From the NCBI GenBank assembly GCA_003194525.1, contig NBIV01000297.1:1-64000 (forward strand): a stretch of DNA of 64,000 bases, in the 5' to 3' direction. The stretch is from Gracilariopsis chorda. Its lineage: Eukaryota > Rhodophyta > Florideophyceae > Gracilariales > Gracilariaceae. Positions 1 through 11,412 of the stretch are shown in pieces. The number at the start of each line of letters is the position of its first letter. Within the stretch, counting starts at the first letter, position 1. The position numbers were made by a program, and so were the translations under genes. Under the pieces are notes generated by a model, which saw nothing but the letters and a program-made list of their open reading frames with translations, was not told the DNA's origin and did not search any database.

Positions 1-686
1 ACAAATCTGGCTCGCATGGGTACAAATTGTGGGATGATCAGAAAAAGAAAGTAGTTGTGGCCAGGGATGTGATATTTGACGAGTGTTGTGATTCCGATCA
101 GGGTACTAACCACGTCAATGATCACGACTATGCCGAAATTGACATATCAGAAAAGTTGAAATCGAACGACACTCCTATTTTTACGACGCCCAGCCTCCTG
201 CTCAAAATTATCCTCCTGCGCCAGACACTGCACTTGACGATGATTCAGATTGTCATAGTGAGCACACCCAGCTGCTCCTCAGAGTGACCTCGATATAGCA
301 GAACCTCAAACACTCCGAAGATCCACTCTTGAACACAAAACACCTACCTCTTGGTGAGGTGGCACAGCCCTACTCACAGCCAGTGATGACATCCCATCTT
401 CGTATCCGGATGCAGTGTCACGACCAGAGTCCAAAGCATGGATCAAAGCTGTGGACAGTGATTATGAGTCCTTGAAGGAGCATGACACATGAGACTTAGT
501 ACCAAGACCAGCCAACAGCAACGTGATTTCGTCCAAATGGGTATTTGTGCAAAAGTATGAGGTCAGTTCAAGTGGTAAACCAAACAATACAGTACAATTC
601 TTTTGTGGTTTTGTCATGGTTTCCTAAAGTTTTAGGGTGTCGATTTTTTCAGAGACGTATGCGCCCAGTAGTCAAGTTTACATCTA
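1..686 (+). pseudogene. Decayed A-like copia pol fragment (integrase C-terminus to start of RT)
   Basis: This is a remnant of the pol region of a copia element related to family A. Residues from position 27 (WDDQKKKVVVARDV, then DYAEIDIS) match the integrase C-terminal region of A1 at about 14710-14830. The similarity runs on through the acidic linker to a WVFVQKYE match near 540 and ends with an APVVKFTS match at about 660-686, just before the first RT catalytic block. There are many substitutions, in-frame stops (for example the TGA at 490-492) and small gaps, so it codes for nothing. It is the left flank of the B2a LTR. The A-like sequence does not resume to the right of B2a, so this flank was probably joined by recombination or later deletion. 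Confidence 0.8.
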
Positions 687-1514
687 TGTTGATATTAGCA
701 CATGGTCGAGTGCCTGATAGTCTTGGAACATCATGCTGCAGCACTTGGGAACAACGTTTCACATAACAGAAAGCAGTCTTTGAGAGCTGCTTTACAAAAG
801 CGCATATGCGTGTTGTTCTCAAATCCAGCATAAAACGGGCATATAATTGGCTACTGCATATACTCATATGCAATGCATTCGTTTCAAGTGTTGTGCATAG
901 TATGGGTCATGGGTATGGAACTGGCCACTTGGCATAAGGTGAATGGGCATGGTACATAGGAATATGTGTTGCCACGTCTGGTTTTACAGATACATGCAAG
1001 TGTTTCATACGTGCAGTTGTGCAAATAATCACGTGCCATGCATGGAACACACCTAGGGTATCTACATGGATGCGGTGGCATGTGAATTTGTCCTTTGGTA
1101 TAGTCATGACGATGGAAGTAAGTGTTAACACAGTGCTGTCACATGCTGGCAAATTGTTGGCATGTCTGGATCACATGCTGCGCATTGTTGGCTGCTTGGT
1201 TCACTTGGTGTGCCTTGTTGTAATGTGTTGTTGTGTTGTTTATGAATGGGTGTACTTAGCTGTAATCAGTGTGTGCAACCCTTATTGTGTTATGTTTGAC
1301 TATGATTGATAGTATTGGGTGTCCCCACTTAGTGGTGTAGGGTTTTTCTTGTAGTTGTAGTGTGACGTAGAGGTGCTATATAACACGCTGAAGTTCCACT
1401 ACCAAGTAAACTTGCCCCAAGCCTGGCAACCTTCACTCTTTATTTTCTTTCTTTCTTTCCTTTTCATTTCCGCCGAAGCCCAACATCATCTATCAACATC
1501 ATTTCATATCAACA
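687..1514 (+). repeat. 5' LTR of B2a (828 bp)
   Basis: The repeat starts TGTTGATATTAGCAC and ends CATATCAACA, directly followed by the primer site. It carries the shared family-B blocks: a degenerate GCGCATATGCG palindrome near 803, an inverted CCAAT (GATTG) block near 1305, and a TATATAA box at about 1377. It is clearly diverged from its partner LTR at 24358-25159, so the element is old. Confidence 0.85.
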
Positions 1515-2165
1515 GGTTATGGGCCCAGAGCGTCGATATTCGCAGACGTAGCTCCGTTTTAACTTGTTTTATTTTTGCGTGCGTGCGTAAGATCGAGCTG
1601 ATATCACGCAAGAGACCAGCAGTGGTTAACTTGTCAAAGCATATCGCGCTTGTTAGTAACCTCCCTGGGACGTTTCGTATGGATTGAGCACCCTACTCTT
1701 GAAGTGCGCGGAATAGGGCAGGTCGAAGACAATTGCGCCTCGCACCTGGAGAGAGCATTCAGGGTCCAGGGGTTCAACCCTTAGGGGAGCGGAGGTAGTT
1801 TCTCCTGTCAGGGCGCCCGCCTTTACGAAGTCTCATTTTTTTCTTTTCTTTTCCGAGTGCGCTTCAGAGTCACTTGTGAGTTTACTCCGGGCTTCAAGGA
1901 CCCGAACTCCGCCTGTGATTCGCATACGCGACTCGTCCTACTGAGCGTTGAGTCTTTGTTACACGGTCTCCGCTGCCATCCTAGCTGTTGAGTGTCAACA
2001 AATCTCCACTCCAGTATCTTTTTCTTAGAGTGAGATCAGCTACAATTCAGCGGCTTACCGCGATCATTCTCTTCAATTACAGCTGATCGTCGATTCAAGG
2101 CATCGAGTCCCTCACTCTGCTACATTTGTTTTATTTACTTTGGCATTTGAACTCCTTCTGGAACA
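1515..2165 (+). other. B2a primer binding site and untranslated leader
   Basis: GGTTATGGGCCCAG at 1515-1528 directly abuts the LTR and is complementary to the anticodon arm of initiator tRNA-Met, the half-tRNA priming mode known for Drosophila copia. The leader then holds the block shared by all elements here: a CCTGGA...TTCAGG hairpin, GGGTTCAACCC, then GCGGAGGTAGTTTCTCC ending near 1806 and a GCGCCC tail. The short frames inside it have no coding support. Confidence 0.7.
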
Positions 2166-3671
2166 ATTTCTGACTCTGAAGTTGAGTCCGAAACCACCTC
2201 TGGTGTGAAAATTCTACGCTTCCATGGTAAACGTGGTGAAGATTTAACGTTATGGAGACATCGTCTACCGGCTGCATGTAGCATCAAAGGAGTCTGAAAG
2301 GTCGTAATGCCAGGCTCGGAGCGGTCATCCAGTGCTACCACGACGCAGGTGTCGGTCTCAAGTGCTCTGCAGACCACTCCCCGTGTACTTACCAAACGAG
2401 AAAAAGCATGCGCAATCATAATGTGCGCACTTGGAGATGCCCTTCTGCGTGTGGTAATAGACGTCGATGATGACCCTGGGCATATGCTCCAACTTCTTGA
2501 TGCGAAGTATGCATCTAACAGGACAGTGTCACGTATTGCTGTACAGACCCAGCTATTCCGAATGTCGTATAATGGTAAGGATATGTCGGACCATGTCGAC
2601 CAGTTTGCGTCCCTATTCTCGCAGCTAGACCGAGTGGGGAGGGATGCTGCCATTCCCGAATCCCACAAGGCGCCAATGCTGTTAGCTTCTATTGATCCCA
2701 ACTGCTCACTGGTGTCAACGGCTGCGGAACTTCGGAAAAGGACATCTCAAAATTGACATGGGACTACGTGGCCACTACCCTCATAGACGAGTAAAATGCT
2801 CGCCAAATTCATTCAGGCGGTTCTGGTCACAGTTGCAAACGCGTGAAGAGCAGAAGTAAGGGAAGTAGCCGTTCATGTGGACACACCACTTCGTCAATAC
2901 TTACGGCATTGATGGAAGTACATCAGATCCCAACTCAAACAATGACTACAACGGCCGCGCTTATGCTATTGCAGGCAAAAATCGTTATTATTGCAGCTTC
3001 TGTGACAGAGATGGTCACACGCAGGATCGATGTCACATGAATCCTGACAATCCAGACAATCACCTGCCTAAAGCTATCTTGGAGAAACTCAAAAATTGTT
3101 CCAGTCACAAACTCAAGCACTCCGGAAGGTCATCACAAAAGGAATCTAAGATTGAGATCGCTGCAATGTCTGCTAAAAAGTCTGCAGTGGTGCCCCCTGC
3201 ATCTACTTTCATAGAAACCTACGCAGACAGTGGTGCCACATCCCACTTCTTCAGTTACCTTCTGCGTTCGTCCCGAACACATTGGTTGACATACAGCAAA
3301 GGACGATTAAGGTCGCTGACAACACTACAGTCTCCGCTGCACAAAGAGGGGATGTAATACTATCTTTTTCGAAGGCTAACCCAAGGTTGACAGATGTACT
3401 TCTAGTCCCAGATCTTGGATACAACTTGGTTTCTGTAAATCGTATGGCCGATAAAGGCATTCAGTCCCTTTTCTGTGCGAATGAGGTTTTCGTTATACAC
3501 GAAGATGGGTTAGAGATTGGATGTGGGCAACGTGACATGTCCTCTCGTTTGTACATGCTGCCAAATCCAATTGAGCATACCGACTGCGTTTCGCATAGCT
3601 ATGGTGCTCATGCAGTGTTTCTTGATGCTGGGCAAAAATATCCCGCAGGCTGGAGGGCCCCATGTGCTTCA
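2166..3671 (+). pseudogene. B2a gag-protease (non-autonomous copia), broken
   Basis: This is the capsid-like gag plus protease of a copia element. The usual ATG before SDSEVE is ATT at 2166, exactly as in the second copy B2b at 48301. Visible parts are the gag core (HGKRGEDLTLWRHRL, then about 2300-2756), a CX2CX4HX4C zinc knuckle (CSFCDRDGHTQDRC, about 2994-3036), and the aspartic protease motif DSGATSHFF near 3226. Stops and shifts include a TGA near 2296, a shift near 2740 and a shift near 3260. The integrase zinc finger and first catalytic Asp are absent: sequence jumps from the LPNPIE region to an integrase core remnant beyond B3. The reading resumes at 10358 and again at 24164 after two insertions. 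Confidence 0.8.
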
Positions 3672-4544
3672 TGTTGATGTTGGCACATGGTCGAGTGCCT
3701 GATAGCCCTAGGACATCATGATAGACTACTTGGAAACAAAGTTGCATAGAATGATGGGCACTTTTGAGCACCTGCTTTGCAAAAGCGCATATGTGCGTTT
3801 GCTCGAATCCAACGTGAAACGGGCATATGACTGACTACTGCATTTGCCCTTATGCATTCCATGGTTTACAAGTGGTATGCATTGTATGAGTCACAGGCAC
3901 AGCATGGGCCACTTGGCATAATGTGATTGGACCATCTACGTGCAATCTTATGACGCTACATGTGGTTTACAGGAACAAGAAGTTGTTGCAGACGTGTGAT
4001 TATGTGTGCCAGCACGTGCAAGGTAGGTAATGGACTTAGGGTATCGATTTGGATGCAGTGCATGTGAATTTGTGCTTTGTTGTGGTGATGCTGATGAACG
4101 TAAGAGATTACATAGTGCTGTGACATGCTGGCACATTGTTGTAATGGTTCTTTCACTTACCGTGCTTCGTTGCCATGTGCTGGCATAATGTTATACATGG
4201 TTGTAATGAGTTGTCATGGTTGTTTCACCTACCGTGCTTCGTTGGCATGTGCTGGAATAATGTCATGCATGGTTGTAGTGAAACTGTCACCAGTTTGTGC
4301 AACCCTTGTTGTGTTATATTTGAATATGATTGGTAGTACTGGCTGTCCGCACTTATTGGTTAAGGTTTTATTGTAGTTGTAGTGCACTCTAGTGGTGCTA
4401 TATAAGGTGCAGATGTTGCACCTCCAAGTAAACCACCCCAAGGTTGACAACGTTCACCCTTGTTATTGTTTCATTCTTCTTCTCTGACTTCTGTCGAAGC
4501 CCAACTTCAGTTATCATTATCATCAACATCAGTTATCATTCTCA
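3672..4544 (+). repeat. 5' LTR of B3 (873 bp)
   Basis: It begins TGTTGATGTTGGCACATGG and ends CATTCTCA, where the primer site starts. It holds a GCGCATATGTGCG variant of the shared palindrome near 3785, the ATTGGTAGTACTGGCTGTCC core block near 4330 and a CTATATAAGG TATA box near 4399. A pair of direct repeats (TTCACTTACCGTGCTTCGTTG and a near copy) lies at about 4151-4245. Confidence 0.88.
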
Positions 4545-5205
4545 GGTTATGGGCCCAGAGCGTCGACATATTGCAGACGTCGCTCTTACCTAGCTTTCAT
4601 TTATTTTTGCGTGCCCGCGTAAGATCGAGCTGATATCCCGCAAGAGACCAGCAGGGGTAAACTGGCGAAAACATATCGCGCTTGTTAGTAACCTTCCTGG
4701 GACGTTCCCGTACGGATTGAGCACCCTGCTCTTGAAGTGCGCAGAGTAGGGCAGGTCGGAGGAATCGCATCTCGCACCTAGAGAGAGCCAATATGGTCCA
4801 GGGGTTCAACCCTTAGGGTAGCGGAGGTAGTTTCTCCTGTCAGTGCGCCCACTTTTACGAAGCTTCATCTTTTGTTTTATTTTATTTTCCGAGTGCGCTT
4901 CAGAGCCACTTGTGAGTATACCCTGGGCGTCGAGGACCCGAATTCTGCCTGTGATTCGCGAACCAGACGCGTCTGGACGAACGTTGAGACTTGGTTACAC
5001 GGTCTCCTCTGGTGCCCTTGCTGTAGAGTGTTGGCATTCCTCCATTTCAGTATTCATATCTTAGTGTGATCTCAGCTGCAAGTTCTTGGATGACCCTCCG
5101 ATTGAACACTTTCCGTCTCTTGGTAATCGGATTTTGAAAAAGCATTGAGTCCCTCACTCCGCTTAGAAGTAGATATTCATTGGTGTTTCAGCTCCTTCTG
5201 GAAGT
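4545..5205 (+). other. B3 primer binding site and leader
   Basis: The tRNA-iMet anticodon-arm primer site GGTTATGGGCCCAG occupies 4545-4558. The shared leader block follows, with GGGTTCAACCC and GCGGAGGTAGTTTCTCC at about 4803-4838. Just before gag the sequence GGTGTTTCAG/CTCCTTCTGG at about 5181-5200 looks like a 3' splice site. No convincing coding frame lies in between. Confidence 0.65.
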
Positions 5206-8200
5206 ATGTCTGACTCTGAAGTTGATTCTGAAACCAACTCTTGTGTGAAAATCCCACGCTTTCATGGTAAGCGTGGTGAGGACTATACGCTATGGCGACA
5301 TCGACTTCGTGCCACATGTCGCATTAAAAATGTGTGGAATGTAGTGGAATTTACCCTGCATGAGGCATCTAGTGCCACGATGACTCACGATTCAACCTCT
5401 AGTGCTGCTCAAGGCAGTTCCCGACTAATGGCGAAACGCGAAAAAGCATGTGGAATCATCATCTGTGCACTTAGAGATGCCCCACTACGCGTTGTGATGG
5501 ATGCGGATGATGATCCTGGGCGTATGTTGAGAATGCTAGATGCACGTTATGCCTCCAACCGAACAGTTTCTCGTATCGCTGTACAGACCCAACTGTTCCG
5601 AATGTCGTATAATGGGCAAAATATGTCAGAATTTGTGGATCAGTTTGCCTCTTTATTCTCACAATTAGACCGAATGGGAAAGATGCTGCCATTCCAGAGT
5701 CACATAAGGCTCCAATGCTACTAGCCTCTATCGACCCCAACTGCTCACTAGAGTTAACTGCTGCGGCACTCAGGACTAAGGAGATCTCGGAATTGACGCG
5801 GGACTATGTAGCAACTACCCTGATTGATGAGTACAATGCTCTTCAACTTGGTTCTGTCAGTGCCACTCGTGTTCGTATCCGTAAACAGAACCGAGGTCAA
5901 GGTAACGGGCGTTCTATTGGACGTAATAAATTGTCAAATGGGAGCGAGAATGATGGTAATATATCAAATTCCAACTCAAACATTGAGTCCAATGGGTGTG
6001 CTTATGCTGTTGCCCCCAAAAACGGTTTCCATTGCACTTTCTGCGACCAAGATGGCCACACGCAGGACCGATGCCACATTAATCCTGAATCCTGAGAATC
6101 CGGACAACCGTTTACCCAAAGTCATCTTCGACCAACTCAAAGCTGGTTCAGGTGACAAGTCTAAACACTCTGGCAAGTCATCACCAAGGGGATCCAAGAT
6201 TGAGATCGCCGGAATGGGTGTCGAGAAATCTACAGTGCTTCCATCTTTGTGTAAGAGCATGGATACCTATGCGGACAGTTGTGCCACGTCCCATTTCTTT
6301 TGTTCGCTTCTGCGTTTGTGCCCAAAACCTTGGATGACGTATCTCCGAGACGTACTGAACTTGCTGAAAGTACCACGGTCACGGCCACACAACAAGGGGA
6401 TGTTTCACTGCCCTTCGTCGAGGCTGACATCCGATTGAAGGATGTACTACACGTCCCAGATCTTGGATACAACTTATTGTCTGTTGGTCGTATGGCTCAT
6501 AAAGGAATACAGTCGCTGTTCGGCGCAAGTCAGGTTCGCCTTACCCACGAAGAGGGATTTGAAATTGGATGTGGCCAACGAGACACGCACTCTAGGTTGT
6601 ACACGCTGCCATTTCCCATCGAGCACACCAATCACACAAGGCTATTATCCGCAAAAGACCAAGACGTCACAAAGCTGTGGCACCGCCGACTTGCACATAT
6701 GAACCCACGAGACCTTCAAAAGATACAAGAGCAAGTTGATGGAGTGCCAAAGCTGAAGCAGATGGAGGAGGTATGTCGACCATGCGGTCTTGGCAAAGCG
6801 CATAAACTTCCGTTTTTGGGAAAGTTCAAACGATCAAAAGAGATTGGAGACATTGTGCGCTCGGACATCATTGGTCTTCTGCTGCCATCGTTTCCAGATC
6901 GTTTTCAGTATGTGTCTGCGTTTTCGATGACCTCTCTCGATATGCCTTCCTCGGCTTCATGTTGTATAGATCTGAAATTAGGGAAGTGGTTTTGGGTATA
7001 TGGCAGAATCTGCAGCAGTTTGGAGGAGCTCACGTGCTTCTTCAAACTTTGCACTGGGACAATGCAGAGGAGTACATTGCTTTATAAGAAAACGACGCCA
7101 GTGGTCTGCAGGAAACGTCGTTATCACCTCCTTATACACTGGAACATAACGCAATTGCCGAGCGCATCAATCGCACCATGGAAGAAGCTGCTCGACCTTT
7201 GCTGATTCAGGCCAACTTGGCAGAATGCCTATAGCCCTATGCAATCAAATATGTTATTTATATTCGCAACAGAGTTCCGCACTCTACCACAGGCTCGACT
7301 CCATACCTGTTGGTGACTGGTAATAAGCCATCATTGAAGCATGCTAGAGTGTTTGGATGCGAAGAATATGTATTGAAAATGAACCCGGACACCAAGTTCG
7401 AGTCTCATGCACTTGAGGGAATGTACTTGCAGACTCTGGAGCATGGTGTTTACGACCTTCTGGTGACTGGTGACAATGAGATACCTCGAATTGTGAAGTC
7501 CCAGCATGTCACATTTGATGAATCTACATTCCCTGGTGCCCCATACCTCGTAAAATATATGAATGACGAAAGTGCATCAGACGTTGACTATAGTAGCGCT
7601 GGGTATGAGAGCTGTAGTGACAGATCGGATGAGTTTTCACTCGATGAATTCGGAGAACTTAGGTCAGAAGCAGAAACCGATGCACATAATGCACCAGACC
7701 AACCCACAGATACTGTGAATGAGGTTCAAACTCCAAGCATTGACAATGCTGCAAGCGATACCAATTCTGCGGAGGACGCTAACGAGGGTTCTAGTGATAT
7801 TGATGAGTCCAATGTTCATCCCGAACCAGAAACTCGATACTCTCGTCGCAGTCGGCGTGCACCACAGCGCTGGTGGAATAAGGCTGTTGCCGCTACCTCT
7901 CAAGTCGAAGTGACCAGAAGTGACGACCCAACACTTCAGAAGGCATTATCTTCAACTCCATCGGAAAGAGCCCAATGGGAGAGCGCCATTGATGAAGAGC
8001 TCACATCACTAAACGACAAAGGTACTTGGGTTCCAGGTGACTTACCGCAGTCACAGCCTTTACCTACACATGTCATTATTAACGTGAAACGTGATGCACA
8101 CGCCTCAGTGGACTGATTCCGAGCTCGAATCGTAGCAGGAGGGAACCACCGGACATATGGTCAGGATTAGATGGAGACGTATGCACCGGTTGTATCTTTC

Positions 8201-9496
8201 AACTTGGTTTGCATGTTCTTGTAACTTATGCTGTGCATGCAAATGTATGTCGCACAGGTTGACATCAAGACCAAGTTCCTCAATGGAGACCTAAAGAAAG
8301 ACTTTTGGGTAATATCTCCGCATGGTATAACTGGGCTGAATTCGCGTTGTTTTAAACTGGTAAAGGCCATATATGGACTGAAACAAGCTCACCTTGCGTG
8401 GAACACCAAGTTCAGTACTTATATTAAAGGCTTAGGATTTGAAGAACGGCCTAGGGCACCATGCGTGTTCCTGCGCAATTTGACCAGAAATACCTATGCG
8501 TACATCCTGGAATACGTGGACAACCTTCTCATCTTCACGCCAAGTGCTGAAGAACGGTCCCGAATCTTGGAGAAGCTCAAGGCACTGTATGATCTGCGTG
8601 TTGAGGATCGTGTCAGACTCTACCTAGGTGTTGAGTTTACCTGAAAGACAGACTCCAATGGCCAGCTGTTGGGTGTAAAACTTGCACAATCCATGTATAT
8701 CGAAGGGATACTGCGCAGGTGTGGACTGCAGAATTCGAAACCAGCACCGAGCACAATGGTGGAATCTTTCTTTCCTTCACTTGATGTGGAGGAGCATAAA
8801 TTACCATGTGATCTTCAACTGTATCAGCAGATGATCGAGTCTGTGCTGTACTTGGCATTGCGTACGCGTTTGGAAATACTCGCTTCTTTTCTTATACTGG
8901 CGCACTTCCAGAATGCTCCTACTGCATACTGTCATCGGGAAGCCAAACGTGTATTAAGTTATCTACGTGGCACTGGTGATCATTGTTTACTGTACCGCCA
9001 AGGGAGTCTACAATTAAATACTTTTGTAGACTCTGATTTTGCTGGCGATACCACAGATCGCAAGTCTTCGTCTGGGTATTTGATTAAACTTGGCTCCATC
9101 TCATGTATCTATGGTGCCCGTAAGCAATGCTCAGTTGCACTGTCAACTCGTGAGGCCGAGTACTATGCATTGTTAATGGCTGCTCAGTAGATACTCTGGA
9201 TATCACGTGTGCTCAGAGATTGTGGAATAGCAGTTGGTAATAATGTTCCAATCCTCTCAAACAACTGTGCTATTGAGTGGGCTGTTGGTGAACGTTGCCC
9301 TTCTGGGCGTGCGAAGCATATAGACGTCAAGGTACACTTCATCAGGCAACTAGTCAAGAGCACATTGATAACTGTGAACTATGTTCTGAGTGAAGACAAT
9401 GACGCCGACATCCTCACCAAGCCACTTAGCCCTGCCGCTGCACGAGTGATATTGGAACGAGCTGGATTTCATCAGGAACTCGAGGAGGAGTGTTGA
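5206..9496 (+). pseudogene. B3 gag-pol polyprotein, decayed
   Basis: The frame starts at ATG 5206 (MSDSEVDSETNS), the same start as intact B1, and is colinear with B1 to the terminal ELEEEC. Frameshifts occur near 5692, 6090, 6300 and 6910, and several near 7030-7140; in-frame stops lie near 7231, 8116, 8168, 8222, 8641 and 9188. Catalytic residues are also gone: the protease DSGA is DSCA (near 6275) and the RT YVDD is YVDN (near 8515). The gag zinc knuckle (CTFCDQDGHTQDRC), the integrase HHCC (WHRRLAHMN), the RNase H core (VDSDFAGDTTDRKS) and the RAKHIDVK block are still readable. It cannot support its own transposition. Confidence 0.88.
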
Positions 9497-10357
9497 TGTT
9501 GGCACATGGTGGATTGCCTGATAGCCCTGGGACATCATGGTACACTCTTTGGAAACAAATTTGTATATAATGATGGGCACTTTTGAGCACCTGCTTTGCA
9601 AAAGCGCATATGCTCGTGTGTTCGAACCCAACGTGAAATGGGCATATGACTGGCTACTTTATTTGCCCTTATGCATTACATGGTTTACAATGGGTATGCA
9701 TTGTATGAGTCACAGGCACAGCATGGGCCACTTGGCATAATGTGAGTGGACCACCTACGTGCGATCTTATGACGCTACATGTGGTTTACAGGAACAAGAA
9801 GTTGTTGCAGACGTGTGATTGTGTGTTCCAGCATGTGCAAGGTAGGTAATGGACTTAGGGTATCGATTTGGATGCAGTGCCATGTGAATTTTTGCTTTGT
9901 TGTGGATATTCTGATGCACGTAAGAGATTACAAAATCCTGTGACATGCTGGCACATTGTTGTAATGGTTCTTTCACTTACCGTTGCCATGTGCTGGCATA
10001 ATGTTATACATGGTTGTAATGAGTTGTCATGGTTGTTTCACTCACCGTGCTTCGTTAGCATGTGCTGGAATAATGCTATGCATGGTTGTAGTCAACGTTC
10101 ACCAGTTTGTGCAACCCTTATTTTGTTATGTTTAAATATGATTGGTAGTACTGGCTGTCCGCACTTAGTGGTTAGGGTTTTTCTTGTAGTTGTAGTGCAC
10201 TCTAGTGGTGCTATATAAGTTGCAGATGTTGTATCTCCAAGTAAACCACCCCAAGCCTGACAACCTTCTCTCTTGTTATTGTTTCATTCTTCTTCTCTGA
10301 CTTCTGTCGAAGCCCAACTTCAGTTATCATCATCATCAACATCAGGTATCATTCTCA
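9491..10357 (+). repeat. 3' LTR of B3 (867 bp)
   Basis: It starts TGTTGATGTTGGCACATGG right after the purine run GAGGAGGAG and ends ATTCTCA; the target duplication CTTCA follows. It partners the repeat at 3672-4544, with scattered substitutions and small gaps. A CTATATAAG TATA box lies near 10211. Confidence 0.88.
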
Positions 10358-10633
10358 CTTCATCAGAATATTGGAGGAGCACATGTGCATATTCAGAACT
10401 TCCATACAAACAATGCTGAAGAGTACATTGCTCTACAAGACCCAACTGCGAATGGTCTGCAGGGAATGATTTTCTAACCCCCCTACACCGCAGACCATAA
10501 TGCCATTGCCGAGCGCATCAATCGCACAATGGAAGAAGCTGCTCGAGCTTTGCTGATTCAGGCACACTGGCAAGAATGGCTATGGCCGTATGCATTGAAA
10601 TATGATATTTGTATATGTGATAGACCTCTCCAC
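10358..10633 (+). pseudogene. B2a integrase-core remnant between B3 and A1
   Basis: This is the continuation of B2a after the B3 insertion; 10358-10362 is the duplicated CTTCA. It encodes a short piece of the integrase core with the second Asp region (NNAEEYIAL, near 10408) and the Glu helix (IAERINRTMEEAAR, near 10503). A TAA near 10477 breaks it. It matches 49800-50090 in B2b and stops at TCCAC, the target site of A1. Confidence 0.8.
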
Positions 10634-11412
10634 TGTTGGCAGTAGTACCTGTGCTGTCACTGAAAACCAAATGTTCCGGGGAGCATGGGCTGTTTTAGAG
10701 GGTACCTCTGCAAAAGCGCATATGCGCGTGTGCGCGAACCCAACGTGAAACTGGCTTCTGATTGGCTACTGCAAATGTACATATGCAACGTGGTGCGTAC
10801 AAGTGGTATGGCATAACTGGATCGGTTGGACACACCCACGTGTCCAGCTACTACAGTGGTCACAGTGTACGTTGTGTGCAGGGGGTACTGGTGAAGTGGT
10901 TGACACCTGGTACAAGTGGTACAGTAGTGGTTGGTACAATGGTAAGGTGCGCATGCACTGTCAACAGGTTTACACATGCACGGGTATATTGATGACGTGG
11001 GTGTTGTGTGCATTGCCACATGATGACATGGCACTAACACCACAGGTTACGTGCCGACTTACCGTGACGTGTTGACTTACCGTGATGTGTTGGCATGTGC
11101 TGGCGTGTGTTGGAGTCGTGAATTTGTGCCTTGTCATGGTCATGTGTATGCACGTAACTATTACAGAACATTGGTGCGTTGGTGTGCGTTGGTGTAATGA
11201 GGTTGTGCTGAGCTGGCTATGTCATGTTAGATGATGATTGGTAGTATTGAGTGTCCCTGCTTAGTGGTTTAGGTTTTACTTGTAGTTGGTGTTCCCGCGC
11301 AATTCGAGTTTAGAGTGGTATATAAGATGTGCCTGAAGGACCTCCAAGTAAATCCAAGCCAGAGCTGGCGAACTTCCCTTCCATCCCCTCAACTTCCTTT
11401 CAACTTTCAACA
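10634..11412 (+). repeat. 5' LTR of A1 (779 bp)
   Basis: It begins TGTTGGCAGTAGTACC and ends TTTCAACA. The perfect 12-bp palindrome GCGCATATGCGC lies at 10716-10727, with a second CATATG about 60 bp downstream. An inverted CCAAT block (ATGATTGGTAGTATTGAG) lies near 11230 and the TATA box TATATAAG at 11319-11326, so transcription likely starts near 11350. The 3' LTR matches it nearly base for base. Confidence 0.93.

Larger units (their letters stand above)
3672..10357 (+). mobile_element. B3 copia element, complete but dead (6686 bp)
   Basis: This is a full-length LTR retrotransposon inserted in B2a. It is bounded by LTRs at 3672-4544 and 9491-10357 and by a 5-bp target duplication CTTCA at 3667-3671 and 10358-10362. 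The order LTR, primer site, leader, gag, protease, integrase, RT, RNase H, GAGGAGGAG polypurine tract, LTR is the Ty1/copia order. Its LTRs differ at roughly one site in ten over the first 90 bases, and its coding region has many lesions, so it is much older than A1, A2 and B1. Confidence 0.92.

Noticed and set aside
540..686. An intron in the A-like pol fragment (GTCAGTT...TTTTAG)
   Set aside because: The segment aligns end to end, at about the same length, with ordinary RT-region coding sequence of A1, so it is diverged coding sequence.
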